From positions 23,052,014 through 23,116,013 of the forward strand of contig OX327699.1 of the NCBI GenBank assembly GCA_946807835.1: a stretch of 64,000 bases of DNA. Direction: 5' to 3'. A model generated the notes under the pieces. That model was given only the letters and a program-made list of their open reading frames with translations, was not told where the DNA came from and ran no database searches. This DNA comes from Ailanthus altissimus. Lineage: Eukaryota > Streptophyta > Magnoliopsida > Sapindales > Simaroubaceae. Below, piece by piece: positions 12,952 to 25,827 of the stretch. Position 1 is the stretch's first letter; each line of letters begins with the position of its first letter. Made by a program: the position numbers and the translations under genes.

Positions 12952-13838
12952 TAAAAGTAAACAATGAATGCCAACAATAATGGCGTTCTCTTAATTCACT
13001 ATTCACACGTAATCAATACATTTCTCCAAACAAGAAAATAGTGCTGGTCTCTTTATTAACTAAAATTTGGTAATTTGCCTATAGATGAGATAACAAAATT
13101 TATCATTTTTATGAAGCCCAAAAAAATCAATAAATGAATGATGAATCCCACTAAATATTCATTCAAAAATCAGTGAAACAAATTGTATGTCTCCACACTT
13201 TTTTACAATTAATCTTGTTATAAACTGATTAAAAGTTATGAGATATTGTTAATTGGATACTGGTTGTACTGTCTTTATTTTAGAAATATGAATTATTATG
13301 TACTTTTTAGTAATTTTATTTGAAGATAAAATGATAATTAAACTAAAATTTACAATGGAGGTCGACGGGATAAAATTGGGGTTGAAGGCTATTCAAGTTT
13401 TAAGCAGCCTCACTCTTTGTGCTTTCTTATAAGCTTACGACCATCATCCAAAGTTCCAACTGACAATGACAAGCTACTAATCTTTGGGCTTCTTGCAGCC
13501 CAGCTCAAATGGCTTGGTAAGCTCATTAAAAGCCCAGTTAGTTTGGTAAGTCGAGATTCTCGCATTCAGAAACATTCACGAGTGGAAGAAACTTCAGACC
13601 TCATCATTGTTTCACTTCAATTAAGGTAACAAAGTACGAGACACAATTACAGTTGTCTTGCGAAATCATTACCTCAAGCCCTCTACTCTAAATGATTTCA
13701 TCTGAACTCTTCTGATCAATCTCATCATCATTTTTTTTTTTAACTTTTCCCAGGTTAATTTAGTCTTCAAAAGACCTTTTGCCTTTGAATTTTTCGTCAG
13801 CTTTGACGCAATAACTAAAGCTGCCAGAAATAATATAA
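12952..13838. other. Intergenic region with an unassigned low-AT patch
   Basis: Mostly AT-rich. The patch 13360-13650 has a more gene-like base mix and a 70-codon open frame from 13417. I recognise no protein family in it and see no flanking exon, so it is not called as a gene. Confidence 0.3.
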
Positions 13839-15298
13839 AATAATCAAGGATTTTTTTTTATAAATAATCAATATTTTCATGTAATATTTTTTTTTAACTA
13901 TAATTATAATAATTAATCTTTTTTAACAATTATACCTCTAAATTATTTTTTTTTCTATTCCAAACATTCAAACTGACTCTCTCTCTCAAAAAATTAAAAT
14001 TAAATTTTTTTTATTTTATAAATATAGAAATATCAATATATAATATAATGAAGTAAGAGGAAAAGATAATAAATTAGAAAAAAAACAGAATAAATTAAAG
14101 ATAAGAAAATCTCAAATCCAAAATTTTCTGCAATTTCATGCGTCAATCAATCACGCGCGACGAGGCATATGAAATTACTATTTAATTAATAAATTAATAT
14201 AATTTGTTTATTAAAATAAATAATATATTTAATTAATAATTATTTAATAAATGGTATTGAATTAAATATATTATTTAAAATAAATAAACATGAACTTATT
14301 TATATATATTTAATGATTAATTTAAAAATTATTTTTTATAATTTAATATTATTTATTTATCTATTTTAAAATTAAAATAATAAAAAAGATAAAAAATATA
14401 GGAGCAGGGTATTTTGTGCCTAGAAAGACGCACAAATGGTCTTTTCATTTTTTTTTAATTTTTAGATTTATAATTAAAATATAAAAAAAAAAAGAAGAAA
14501 GGGCTGGGCGCTTAACGCCCACACGGAGCATCTGCGCCATTTTTTTTCAATGGATTTTTTTAATTTTAGTAATTAATTTAATTTTTTAATTTACTGAATT
14601 TTAAATTTGCTTCAATTTAGTAATTAAATAATAAATATTACTAATTGTTTTTTAAATTTATTTTAATTTTCAATGCAATTATAATAAATAAATAATAAAA
14701 TAAGTAACATACAAAAAAAAATTAATTTGAAATATATTTAAATAAATAACAGCAAATTAAATGATTTATTAAAAATAAGATATATAAATATTTTACATTA
14801 TTAAATTATAAAAAACTTAATTTTTAATTTAATCATTAAAAAAATAACTTATTTTTTATTTAATTTAGTTTATTATTATTTGTTAAATAATTATTATTGA
14901 TTAAATTATGTTTACTATTAATTATTAATATTTTTTTTAATTTATTTTAATACAAAATAATTAAATAAATAATAATTTTGCATGATGAGGCGCGCAAAAT
15001 TTCAAAAATAAAAATTATTAGCTTTGTGATTTTTTTTTCGATTTATTCTATTTTTTATCCACTTCATCACATTACATTTAATACTCATTAATTTACAAAA
15101 AAAAATATAAAAAACTTCAAAACTTTTTAACTTCTTTAGAGAGAGTTGATTCGAATGTTTGATAGAGAGATAAAATATAACTCATAGACATAGTTGTCAA
15201 ACTATTAATTTTTTTACTACGTTAACTTCTACATTTGTAGCTAAAAAAAATTATTGTCTTAAAATATGAGCCATTTATGAAAAATTCCCAATAATCAA
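13839..15298. mobile_element. Non-autonomous Mutator-like element (long TIR, 9-bp TSD)
   Basis: The element is 13848-15289 (1442 bp) with a perfect 9-bp TSD AATAATCAA at 13839-13847 and 15290-15298. The left end is GGATTTTTTTTTATAAAT and the reverse-complemented right end is GGGAATTTTTCATAAAT. Inverted similarity continues inward for roughly 250 bp, including a CAAACATTC...CTCTCTCT block present at both ends. The core is AT-rich, with a small GC island near 14500-14540 containing the palindrome GGGCGCTTAACGCCC. No transposase frame is present. Confidence 0.82.
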
Positions 15299-16076
15299 TC
15301 CTCACTTGCTTTGCTTCACAATTTGTCACCATTTGATTGAACTAAGATCAAATAAGAATTGGCTTAAATTGATCATTTCATTTCTATTACTAAGCATCAA
15401 GATTAAGTGAGTAGATGACTATAGGAGTTGGGATAGTATGATTCTTTTAGGAGTTTGATTCGTTAGATGGGACCATGTATGTTCAGGTGCTCATTGGTTA
15501 GAGATTCTCTGAGGATTTTATTATGAGACAAAGATGCTAACCCATCATTCAGGAGCACTAAAAAGCTAACATTTTTAAACTTTGAAGAACGCCATTATAG
15601 TTTGGCTTCACATGTAGACAAGATAGTTTTTCACGATCCTATAAATTAAGCCACAAATCTATTCTTTATAAGATTGAATCATTCTAAAGAAAGTTTAAAG
15701 CCATCAACCATTCAATGTTCCAGCTTACTAATTGAACTCATGAAAGTCGTGGGTCCTCTAAATTCAAGCAAAACTACAAGTTGAGAATAAAGTTTTTTTT
15801 TTAACTTGATCAATGGTTTGATTTCGAAGTTAATCAAGCAAGTTCAATAAAGAAAACTAGTCTGTCAGGACAAGTGAAGCCCATACAAATGATTTGGGCA
15901 CATGGTTTTTGCCTTCTGAATATGCACTTTGAGTCTCCCCAAATAGAATAAACACAACCTTTGAGAACCTCAACTCCTTTTTATAACCTAACAGCCAAAC
16001 GACAAACATGATAGCAGTACACTTCCCGGAGGGCATCTGGCAAACAAGCTAAGAAAGAGAGAGAATAAGAATAACA
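15299..16076. other. Upstream region of the 16077 gene
   Basis: Moderately AT-rich. TTTTTATAACC at about 15979-15989 could serve as a TATA box for the gene starting at 16077. No other feature was recognised. Confidence 0.35.
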
Positions 16077-16475
16077 ATGTCAATTTACAGGCCTCAAAGA
16101 GAGAGCTTTGTTATACAAGTAAGAGCTAGTAGCGAGATCTTGGATCATCACCAACAACACCAAGTTTCTCATCAACACAATTTTGCCTCTCCCAATAAGC
16201 TAAACTTCTCAGCAATGAAGCTCTTCAATCGCTTTCGCAAGATTGTTATGAGACTTATTTTCTCTTTCCCTTCTCGTGGGTCGTCGGCCGGCACATCCAG
16301 CATGGCCTCGAGACACAAAACGTGCGACAGATATGACCCACCAAAGACTTCTTGCAGCTCTTATTACTCGTCTCATTCCCATTATTCAGAAGCCATTGCT
16401 GATTGCATCGAGTTCTTCAATAAGTCTTCACATGAAGGGATTTTGGATGGTCGAAAATCTGATGTGTTGGTTTAA
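16077..16475 (+). CDS. Small plant-specific protein of unknown function (PPKTSCSSYYSSHSHY motif)
   Basis: A single uninterrupted frame of 132 codons starts at ATG 16077 and stops at 16473-16475. The N-terminal part is Gln/His-rich. A basic-hydrophobic segment (MKLFNRFRKIVMRLIFSF, about residues 47-64) may associate with membranes or act as a targeting segment. The conserved C-terminal signature runs PPKTSCSSYYSSHSHY, then EAIADCIEFFNKSS and a terminal DGRKSDVLV. I recognise this signature from a plant-only family, some members of which are labelled josephin-like in databases. The catalytic Cys-His layout of a josephin deubiquitinase is not evident, so no enzyme role is claimed. An in-frame internal ATG (16215) could also be used. 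It has no intron. Confidence 0.6.
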   Translation: MSIYRPQRESFVIQVRASSEILDHHQQHQVSHQHNFASPNKLNFSAMKLFNRFRKIVMRLIFSFPSRGSSAGTSSMASRHKTCDRYDPPKTSCSSYYSSHSHYSEAIADCIEFFNKSSHEGILDGRKSDVLV

Positions 16476-17367
16476 TATGCATATGCACATGTTTTTTTTC
16501 CCCTCTTCTATTAACACATGATGCATAGTTACTATGCTTCAGTTTATACACTGTTTTGCTTTTGTTACATATCTGTCTGTTAGCAGTTTCTCTTCCTTAA
16601 TTTGTGGGTTATAGTTCTACAATTAAAGGACAAATTCTCTACTGTTTGTTCTATGTGTACATTGATGAGGCAAATAACCCTGATTTAAAATTGTTATTGT
16701 TGTTCGTCTTATTCTTACCGATGATTCTTTTTCATTTTTTTTCCTTACAGTTTGATGTGATTTCATTTTCTCTCTTTCTCCAATATATAATAGAATTTTT
16801 TTAATAGAATTTATGCGCGCTATTAATGACTATTAATCTATTATGAATATGAAAACACCAGCAATAAAGAAAAAGAGAGAAAAGGATGTTTTTAAAACTT
16901 TCATTTTAAATGATGTAATATTGATTGAGTGATAAAATTATGTCATTTATCTAAAAAAATTATTAAATTTTACCATCTATTTAATAGTGGAGAATCGACA
17001 ATTTAGTAATTACTGTTAAAAAAATAACGTTTGAATTGCAATTTTTAGAAACAGTAAGATAAATTAATATATTTAATTATGTTAAATAGCCCCATATTTA
17101 ATTGAATTCATCTTACTGCATTAAAAAAAGTCTTTTAGACTAAATTAGGTATCTCAATAAACTTAAAAAACTTAATACATTATTTAAAAAAAATTAAGGA
17201 TTAAACTAATAATTTTTTTAAAATAAATAGTAGATCACATGTAACTTAAAAATTAATTTAAAAGGCATAACAAATAATGACAGTGAATAGTCTGAGAAGT
17301 ATGGTTTGTTTTTTTGAACATTTAGTCTAATATTATTGAATAAATTAGTAATATTATAATGTAGAAA
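16476..17367. other. Intergenic AT-rich region
   Basis: Holds the presumed 3' end of the preceding gene. No other coding or repeat signal was recognised before the copia LTR. Confidence 0.4.
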
Positions 17368-17779
17368 GTTGAACCAATATTGCTTTGTCCAAGCTCTGTA
17401 AAAGAAAGGAGGCAAAAGTGATATTTGAATGGATGCTTTACGGGCTCTATATAACAGATCTTAGAATCACACAAGAAGATAAAGTAATAATAGCTGTTAA
17501 CAGTTCATAAGAGTATAGCAAGAACCAATTAGAAAACAGTATGTGTAATGACACCTGTTTTAATTATTCATAAGCCTTGAATTTTAGAAGATTGTACAAT
17601 GATGAGGAAATTATAGACAACTATATTCTTTTGTATTCTTTTAGCTCATTCAGATATATATATTATACAGATAACAGCATCGTGGTGTGATAAAGAAAGA
17701 TAATAAAAAGTTTACTCATACTTATACATTTTTCAGAATTTCTCTACTTTTTTGAATAAGCAAATTAGTATTTTTTAGA
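17368..17779 (+). repeat. 5' LTR of the copia element
   Basis: Begins GTTGAACCAATATTGC, as the 3' copy does at 25417, and ends ATTTTTTAGA. It contains a CTCTATATAA TATA-like motif near 17445. Confidence 0.88.
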
Positions 17780-17781
17780 CT

Positions 17782-17793
17782 TGGTATCAGAGC
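17782..17793 (+). other. Primer-binding site (initiator tRNA-Met)
   Basis: TGGTATCAGAGC, complementary to the 3' end of plant initiator tRNA-Met, two bases after the 5' LTR. Confidence 0.88.
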
Positions 17794-17810
17794 AATGTTG
17801 CTTAACTTCA

Positions 17811-19826
17811 ATGGCAAGCATAAGCTCAATACCTAGGATTCCAGCAGAGTCATCATTCAACACACAACAAATTTTAATTCATAATCAAGTCACTAGCAAC
17901 TTAACATTTGCAGTGCCCATAAACTTAGACAGAGGCAACTACATCATTTGGAAAACTCATGTCCTTCATTTCATAAGGGGAAATGAGTTAGATGAATACA
18001 TTGATATAGACAAACAGCCTCCAAGTCGCTTTATAGTCACCACAAATGAAAATCAAGAATCTAGAACCATTGTCAACCCTTTCTTTGCACTATGAAGGAA
18101 ACAAGACCAGCTACTTCTTAGCTGGTTGTTGTCCTCACTAAGTGAAAATGTCCTGAGCTCGGTGGCTGAATGTTATACCTCACTCGATCTATGGATGGCC
18201 TTAGAAAAAATGTATTGTTCTCAATCGATGGCATATGTGATTGAAGTTAAGAGGCAACTTAACGTTACAAGAGGGGGTTCCTTGAACGTGACTGATTATT
18301 TCAGTAAAATGAAGAAACTTGCTGGAGTTTTAGCCACATTAGGAAAACCAATCACGGATGTAGAATTGATTCAATACATTCTTAGGGTCATAGGTTCTGA
18401 ATATGACTCTGTAGTAGTACTGTTAACAGCAAACTTGAACCACACTACTCTTGAAGATGTATATGCCTCTCTTTTGAACTTTGAGGAAAGGCTTGAAAGA
18501 AATGCATATGAGAATGTAGAGATGGAGGCTAATATAGCTTTTAACAAAGGAAGTCATAAAAGAAACCCATTTGGCAGAGGCTATAGTGGAATAGGCACTA
18601 CATCACATGGTAGAGGATATGGAAGAGGAAACAACTCTAACAGCAAATCCAATTTCAACAAAAACAACAAAAGGAAAGGAAAGGCATTAGGTGGTAAAGA
18701 TAAACCTAAGGTGGTGTGTCAAATATACTGGAAGGCAGAACATGAAGCTGTAGATTGCTGGTACAGATTTGAGCAAGATTTTGTTCCAAGATCAAACAAT
18801 CAACAAAACACTGCTCTTGTGGCTGTACATGAAGATGAGGAAGATGATAGATGGTACCTAGACAGTGGTGCAACCAATCATGTAACAAACAACATCAACA
18901 ATCTGAACACCAGGACAGAATACAAGATAACCAGAGTTTAATAGTTGAAAATGGACAAAAACTTCATATTTCATATATAGGTAAGAGTGTGTTATTTTGG
19001 CCTCATACTAATGAGACCTTGATTCTGAAAAATGTTCTTTATGTACCCAAAATGACAAAAAAAACCTGATTAGCATCTCTAAACTTATGCATGATAATGA
19101 GGTTGCTATTGAATTTCATCATAGTTTTTGTGTTGTGAAGGACAAGATGCAGAAGGAAATTCTTCAAGGAATGGCTAAGGGTGGATTATATCGGCTGACT
19201 GTGGTACCTAAAAATAGAAGAATCTATAACAATACTAAAGCCAAGACCTCTGAACCCGTCATCTCTCTATATGCTCTACTACTAGTCAATAAGTCCCTTA
19301 AAAGTTTTGAGTCAGTCCAGTCCACACCTCGTTTAGTTGAGTCAGAGTCTAGCTTGCCAAAAGAATTGATAATCCTTCATAGACAGATTGGTCATCCAAG
19401 TGAATCTGTAATGAAAAAATTCATCCTCTCTTATAACAAGCTACATCATTTGAATAAGAATTTTAAACTTCCTTTCTGTGATGCTTGTGAAATGGGGAAG
19501 AATCACAAACTAAAATTCAACAACTCTGAAAATACTAGTGCTAAACCACTTCAATTGCTCTATGCAGACCTTTGGGGACCAGCACCACTAATTTCAAGAA
19601 ATGGTTTTAGGTATTATTTAAAAATTGTTGATGATCACGGCAAGTTTACTTGGATCTTTCCATTACAAACAAAAGCACAAACAACCAGCACAGTTATACA
19701 GTTCAAAAAATACATTGAAAATCAACTTGATCATAAAATCAAAACCTTTCAAACTGATATAGGAAGTGAATTTAAACCTTTGGAACATTTCTTCAAACAA
19801 CATGGGGTGTTTCTAAGACACACATG
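17811..19826 (+). pseudogene. Copia gag-protease-integrase, interrupted
   Basis: The frame opens at ATG 17811. A TGA at 18093-18095 stops gag, and the same frame resumes (KQDQLLLSWLLSSLSENV) to 18941. The gag zinc knuckle is degenerate: CQIYWKAEHEAVDC has Tyr for the second Cys and Glu for the usual Gly. The protease motif LDSGATNH follows near 18860. A frameshift near 18937 moves the reading to another frame up to 19069. A third frame from 19087 carries the GAG-pre-integrase zinc site (LHRQIGHP...FCDACEMGK) and the integrase core (YADLWGP, then TDIGSEF). It is cut at 19826 by an inserted LTR; the last integrase piece resumes at 22010. Confidence 0.88.
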
Positions 19827-22009
19827 TGTTGGGGGTGTTGGTTGTACGAATTAACTAGGGTGCTTGCATGTAGGTTGTGTTCATCATACAAACAATATAC
19901 ATATCTCATACATACATGTGCACAGTGGAAGATTAAATACAATGAACACAGAAAATATATATTTAATTAAACTGAAAATTCGAGATTGAGAAATATCACC
20001 AATGAAGCCTTTGGATTAATTTTATTTGAAGTCCACTATGAAATGAATCTTTGATCAATCCTAGCAATCAACAAGGGTGGGTTTGATTGTCTAGAATGGC
20101 AGCATCTTAATCCAGCATATGTGTTTAACTCTTAAACATGATTCAAAGTTAACTATTTAACTTAATTAAATTTGTTTTTCCTTTTATTCAACTCTTGAAT
20201 AAATAAAACAAATCTTGTTTTTAGTTATTACATTTAGTAATCATTTATCTAATTTGTTTTGTTGTTCTAACACTTAAAACACAAAACAAACAATTTCAAT
20301 TTCTCAAATTGAATTGGCTCCCAAAATGCAAAACCTAAAATCTAAAACATTTTTTATTTTCAATTTCATTTCACTTTATATACTAATGCATAAATTCCAA
20401 ACTAATTTGAATTTCATTTGCATTTCATTTGGTTTAACCTAACCTTAGTTAACATTTAACCTTAGTTAGATTATTTTAACTTAACCTTTAAGTTAATAAA
20501 TATTTAATTATTCTAACCATAATTAACTAACTTAACCTTGGTTAGGTTAACCTTTACTTAATCATTAAGTAAAGTTAACTAAATTAACCATATGATTAAC
20601 CTTTAATCATAGTTAAAATAAATTATTTATTTAACAATTAAATAAATAAATATTTATTCTTATTATTTAACAATTAAATAATCATAAAGTGAAATTACTA
20701 TTATATCCTTACTCGGTTACCAAGTTAACCTAAAGTGGGTCCCACCATTTAACTATATACTTTAGTTAACGTAACCTTAGTAATTGCTGAATTATACTGT
20801 ATTGAACAATTCAATACGGTACACTGCCCAAGTGCTCAAAGAGTACATTTCATATTGGGACTCTCTAGGTCCACACCCGATTTGTCAAATGGAACTATTC
20901 CATTAATCCGTAATCGATGCCCTACGCACACGTTACGAATATTACAAATCAGCATGTCAGACCATACAAGTTGAGGTCATAACGTATATGTATAATCATT
21001 CCATCATTTATACTCTGGATGTGCGGGGATATAGATCAGCACCGTCAAATTCCTATTTGCTCATCCATAATCTTATCTTCAGATTCGTATCTCGATAAAC
21101 AATATACGCAAACACTTTTGCTATATTGTTTAACCCTGTGGGAAACTCTTTTCCCGGGTTTATGCTTGTGGCCACAAGACTTTATGAAATACAATCTCGG
21201 AGCATCGATATACAACTTACCTACGTAAGCTGACGGATCCCGTATCTACACACACCAGACTCCATGAGCATCGGACCATACCCAGCAACACATAGCGGTC
21301 AGACCATAAAAGGTCTTTGACATATGTGGAACCAAAGCATGATGGATCACTCACAAGACCACCGTGGCGCTCAGGTCAAAGGACCACGAATACTACTCAA
21401 CTCGAGAGGACCTTCCTTTGACGGTGTCATAGGATATCTATTGGGGTCCTCATAAGTCTGTTCAGTATCCAGTCCTGACTGGATACCCGCATGCCTATAC
21501 AAGCTCTAAGCTCATGGTCAGCTAAGAACAACTATCTGAACCAGTCAGATATAAACATACACTAATCTATATAAAGTGAATCACCGATAGACCAGCATTG
21601 GTGATTATAGATCAGGAACATTATCTTTGAGACATACTTACATAATGATATTTCTTAACAATCATTACAACTCTTTGCAACTATATCATTACAAGTATAC
21701 TCTCAAGTCTTTGTCCCATTATAAACAAGGTTCTAACTCTTTAAACCTCGCTGACTCTTATAACCTGCTAACTCTTAATAGTGCTAACTTGTAGCATTTA
21801 TAACTCTCATCTTTGATAACTATTAGTTCTAATCTAAACTCCTTTAGATCAGATCTGAACTCTTTCAGATCAAACAATGTCTATAACGTTACAAGCATTC
21901 TACCATATGATATGATATTAACAATCTTTATTCGAAATATTTATTGTATAAATATTAACAATTAATATTCATACAATATTGGAATGGCACGTGAGCACCA
22001 GCTCCAATA
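19827..22009 (+). mobile_element. Probable solo LTR inserted in the copia integrase
   Basis: A 2183-bp insertion flanked by the 5-bp direct repeat ACATG (19822-19826 and 22010-22014). It begins TGTTGG and ends CCAATA, nearly the TGTTGG...CCAACA form of many plant LTRs, one transition away. Removing it and one ACATG rejoins the host integrase in frame (HTC before, CPYTSE after). It has no coding domain, no PBS and no internal region. It is therefore best read as a solo LTR, unusually long, left after LTR-LTR recombination. Superfamily not determined. Confidence 0.72.
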
Positions 22010-22117
22010 ACATGTCCTTACACTTCAGAGAAAAATGGCAAAGTAGAGAGAAAACATAGGCAAATTGTTAAAGTTGGACTCACTCTACTATACCAAGCTA
22101 GTATGCCATTGGGAGAT
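22010..22117 (+). pseudogene. Copia integrase fragment between the two nested insertions
   Basis: Continues the integrase core directly after the inserted LTR, with PYTSEKNGKVERKH carrying the catalytic Glu region and then VGLTLLYQASMPL. It is cut at about 22117 by the second insertion. Confidence 0.82.
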
Positions 22118-23795
22118 TGAATACTGTTCAGTATATGATATTATAAAATTGAGAGATTGAATACTGTTCAGTAAGTATCTTGATCCTGTCAGGTTTGTAG
22201 TTTGGATTCGATGGTGTGTATGGAATGGATTGTGTAGGAATTTTGATATAATATTCATATATAAGAAGTATATATGAGTCAAGAATGATATATTCTGATT
22301 TCGGAGTAATTGGACATCATTTGATGTATTAGAAAATTTTGTTAAGTGTAAGTGGTCAAAATGACAGGTTTTGAGAAACCAAGTATTTAGACCAATTTGA
22401 TGTGATAAATGCATTGTGTATAATTTTGTAAGCTATTTAAAGTATTTTGTGTGAATTGTGAGGCTTATGAAAGGATTAATCTCCATTGATAGCTTAAGGA
22501 GATTTAAGCCTTGTAGCTGAAAGTGTTAAGAGGTAAGTATACTAGACTTACTACTGGAATCACAATAAACATAATAATTGTTTTGTATGATTTTGTAAAT
22601 GGGGTTAAGAATATGTTTATGATATGTGAAAGTATATTTTGATATGAAATGTGAATATATGTTTATAAATGTGAGCATTGACATTGAGCATGGACATACA
22701 TGTGTTTTTGAAAGTGAGCTTTCCAAAATAAGATGCGTTTAACAAAGAAAGCTTTTGAAGTGTAATATGTCCATGAGAAATATTTTGTGATTTGAGGGTA
22801 CTTGAACTCACTGTTAACTTAGTAGGCATTTTATGTGATTTGTGGAGCCTTTATGTGTGGCCTTTCCTTCGGGATTGGTATATGTTATGTGTTCCGTATG
22901 TAGGGAGGATCCTATTGGTACCTAAAGGAAGTGTGAGTCATCACATTCGTGTGGTGGCGTATTGGTGCATGTGAGAGGACTCACCGATAATCAGGGTGAG
23001 GGTTTGGCTTTTACCTTCGGGCATGAGCATTATATATGTATAATTTCAAGACCTCACTTGTACTATTCCTCTCATACGGTATGTCACCTACGAGTGACAT
23101 TTGGCTCATTATGTGATATGTGATATGTAAGTCCTACTAAGTAGTAGTTGAGTGATGGTATTCCTATTATGTGTTTTGAAAGAATGTGTAAGCGCTTACA
23201 TGATATGTGATTTGATAAGATTATGATTTTGATTGATCACAACATATCATACATATGCATTGTGTACATATATATATATATATTTGTATTTGATATATAA
23301 AAAACTAGTATGCTTACTGAGTTTTATACTCATTATAGTTTATGGTGATTTCAGGTAAATAAGGTACATGTGTGCTTAGCGGATTTGGCAAGGCTTCTGC
23401 TGTTTCTTGGGTTCCCTAAGTTGTTAGGTTGCTAAGTGTTTCATTTGGGGACACGTGGGATAAGATATTTGATTTGTCCCTAGTGAATAAATACCTATGT
23501 ATTATTTTATTGTGTGTGGTTGGACTTAGTTTAAGTTTCACCAAGTGTAGTAATGGATTGATTTTAAGTAAGAATTTACAATGAATATATTCTGGGCTTC
23601 CGGTAACAAAGTTGCTACTGGTGACGTAGTAGAGTGTTAATCTCTGAGAAAACTCTGCGTATTTCCGGTTTACTAATTGTCCCAGTCATAATTCAATTGT
23701 TATAATTCTGAAAGAAATTAAAATGAATGTTTAAGTATTATTGAATGAATGTAAGTGATGTCATGTGTCAGATCTTTTGGGTCTGGGGCATGACA
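22118..23795 (-). mobile_element. Probable solo gypsy-type LTR, reverse orientation
   Basis: Read on the minus strand this 1678-bp block begins TGTCATGCCCCAGACCC, typical of Del/Tekay-type Ty3-gypsy LTRs, and ends CTGAACAGTATTCA, giving TG...CA termini. The flanks ATTCC and ATCTC on that strand agree only partly, so the TSD has decayed or the end is imprecise. The motif GATTGAATACTGTTCAGTA is duplicated 42 bp apart at the left boundary (22115 and 22157). No coding domain lies inside. Confidence 0.55.
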
Positions 23796-25399
23796 GGAAT
23801 AACCTCAACAAACACTTTTCACACACCTTATGATCACCAGATCAAAGTCTGGAATCTTCAAACCAAAGATCTATGTAGCTTGCCAACAGAACCTGGATAA
23901 TGAAATCACACCCACAGAGCTTCTATGACAGAGGAGTTTAAGGCATTAATTAAGAATGAAACCTGGACCTTGGTAAAGTATGAACTAGGAATGAAGATTA
24001 TAGGAAGAAAATGGGTGTACAAGATAAAGTTCAAACCAAATGGAGAAGTGGCTAGATACAAAGCAAGACTTGTAGCTAAGGGTTATCATCAAACACCTGG
24101 AATTGACTACACTGAAACATTCATCCCAGTAGTAAAATCAGCTACCATCAAGGCTATGATAAGTCTTGTTGCACATTTCAATTGGAACATCAAACAAGTG
24201 GACATCAACAATGCATTCTTAAATGGTGATTTGGCAAAAGATGTGTTCATTGTTCAACCAGAAGGATTTGAGGATAGGAATAGACCAAATGCTGTGTGCA
24301 AGTTTAAAAAGGCCCTCTATGGACTTAAGCAAGCACCAAGGGCATGGTTTAAGAAGTTGAGAACAACATTGGTGCAATGGGGATTTAAAAACTTAAAGGC
24401 AAACTCTTCATTTTTTGTACTCAAAGAAAATGAGAATTAGTATTGCTACTTGTGTATGTTGATGACATACTAATCACTGGTAACAATAAAGAACTAAATG
24501 AATCAGTGATTAAGAGATTAAATCAGACATTCTCCTTAAAGGTCCTTGGTCCATTAAGTTACTTTCTTGGGATTGAAATCAAAAGAGATCATCAAGGAAT
24601 TCACTTGAACCAGAAAAAGTACATACTGGATATACTTAAAAAGGTGAAGATGTCAAGCTGCAAGTCATGTCCAATTCCCCTGAGCATTGATATAAAACTG
24701 TCTAGAGACGATGAAAGAGAATTTGAAGACAAAACCCTTTACAGAAGCATCATAGGAGCTCTGCAATATGTAACTCTCACTCGACCTGAGATAGCATATA
24801 GTGTTAACAAGCTAAGTCAATACTTAGAGAGTCCTAAAATGCCTTATTGGATCACCTGTAAGAGAATCCTAAGATATCTGCAAGGAAGCTCAAACCATGG
24901 ACTATTCTACAGCAAAAATGGTAAGATGGAACGTGAGGGATATACGGATGCTAGCTGGGCAAATGATGCTGATGACAGGAAGTCAACAAGTGGATACAGT
25001 GTGTTCTTATACGGCAATTTGATCTCATGGAGCTTAAGAAAGCAGAAAGTAGTAGCCAAGTCAAGTACAGAGTCAGAATACAGATCATTAGCACAAACAG
25101 GTGCTGAAATAGCTTGGGTAACCTCACTGCTATCAGAAATGCACATTAAACTGAACCAGAGACCAATTGTCTGGTGTGACAATTTAGGAGCAGCAGCATT
25201 GGCCAACAACCCTATTTTTCATGCTAGAACAAAGCATATAGAAGTGGACGTTTATTACATCAGAGACAGGATTAACAACAATCAGCTTGAAGTCAAATAT
25301 GTATCAACAAAAGATTAAATTGTAGACATCATGATTAAGCCACTGTCAACTGAGAGTTTCAATTATCTAAAGAACAAGCTCAAAGTAATTCCAAAACCT
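23796..25399 (+). pseudogene. Copia reverse transcriptase and RNase H, frameshifted
   Basis: The region opens with MITRSKSGIFKPKIY, the usual start of the copia RT block, then shifts frame before EEFKALIKNETWTLV. The RT frame runs 23925-24440 with KARLVAKGYHQ and QVDINNAFLNG, and stops at TAG 24438-24440. A one-base shift continues it with LLLVYVDD (YVDD at 24455-24466) through YFLGIEI, RSIIGALQYVTLTRP and the RNase H motifs GYTDASWAND, SSTESEYRSL and RTKHIEVD. A TAA at 25316-25318 breaks the last part. The polypurine tract follows at 25407-25416. Confidence 0.9.
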
Positions 25400-25416
25400 T
25401 GAGCTTGAGGGGGACA

Positions 25417-25827
25417 GTTGAACCAATATTGCTTTGTCCAAGGTTTGTAAAAAAAAAAGAGGCAAAAGTGATATTTAAATGGATGCTTTACGGGCTCTAT
25501 ATAAAATATCTTAGAATCACACAAGAAGACAAAGTAATAATAGCTGTCAACAGTTCATAAGAGTATAACAGAAACCAATTGAAAAACAGTATGTGTAATG
25601 ACACTTGTTTCAATTATTCACAAGCCCTAAATTTTAGGAGATTGTACAATGATGAGAAAATTATAAACAGTTGTATTCTTTTAGCTCATTCAAATATATA
25701 TATAAATATATCACATGTAACAACATCTCGTAATGTAATAAAAAAAGATAATAAAAAGTTTACTCATTTTTAAACATTTTTTAAAATTCCTCCGCTCTTT
25801 TGAATAAGTAAATTAGTATTTTTTAGA
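25417..25827 (+). repeat. 3' LTR of the copia element
   Basis: Direct repeat of 17368-17779, with scattered substitutions and a small insertion in an A-run. Confidence 0.88.

Larger units (their letters stand above)
17368..25827 (+). mobile_element. Degenerate Ty1-copia retrotransposon with two nested insertions
   Basis: Two direct LTRs of about 411 bp (17368-17779 and 25417-25827) flank a plus-strand gag-pol region in copia order: gag, protease, integrase, reverse transcriptase, RNase H. A primer-binding site lies right after the 5' LTR and a GAGGGGGACA polypurine tract right before the 3' LTR. The LTRs differ by many substitutions and small indels, and the coding frames are broken repeatedly, so the copy is old and non-functional. 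Two later insertions interrupt the integrase region (19827-22009 and 22118-23795), and coding sequence between integrase and RT is missing. I could not find a convincing TSD. Confidence 0.9.

Noticed and set aside
13417..13629. A 70-codon plus-strand frame in a less AT-rich patch
   Set aside because: No family resemblance and no neighbouring exon; kept only as a remark on the spacer.
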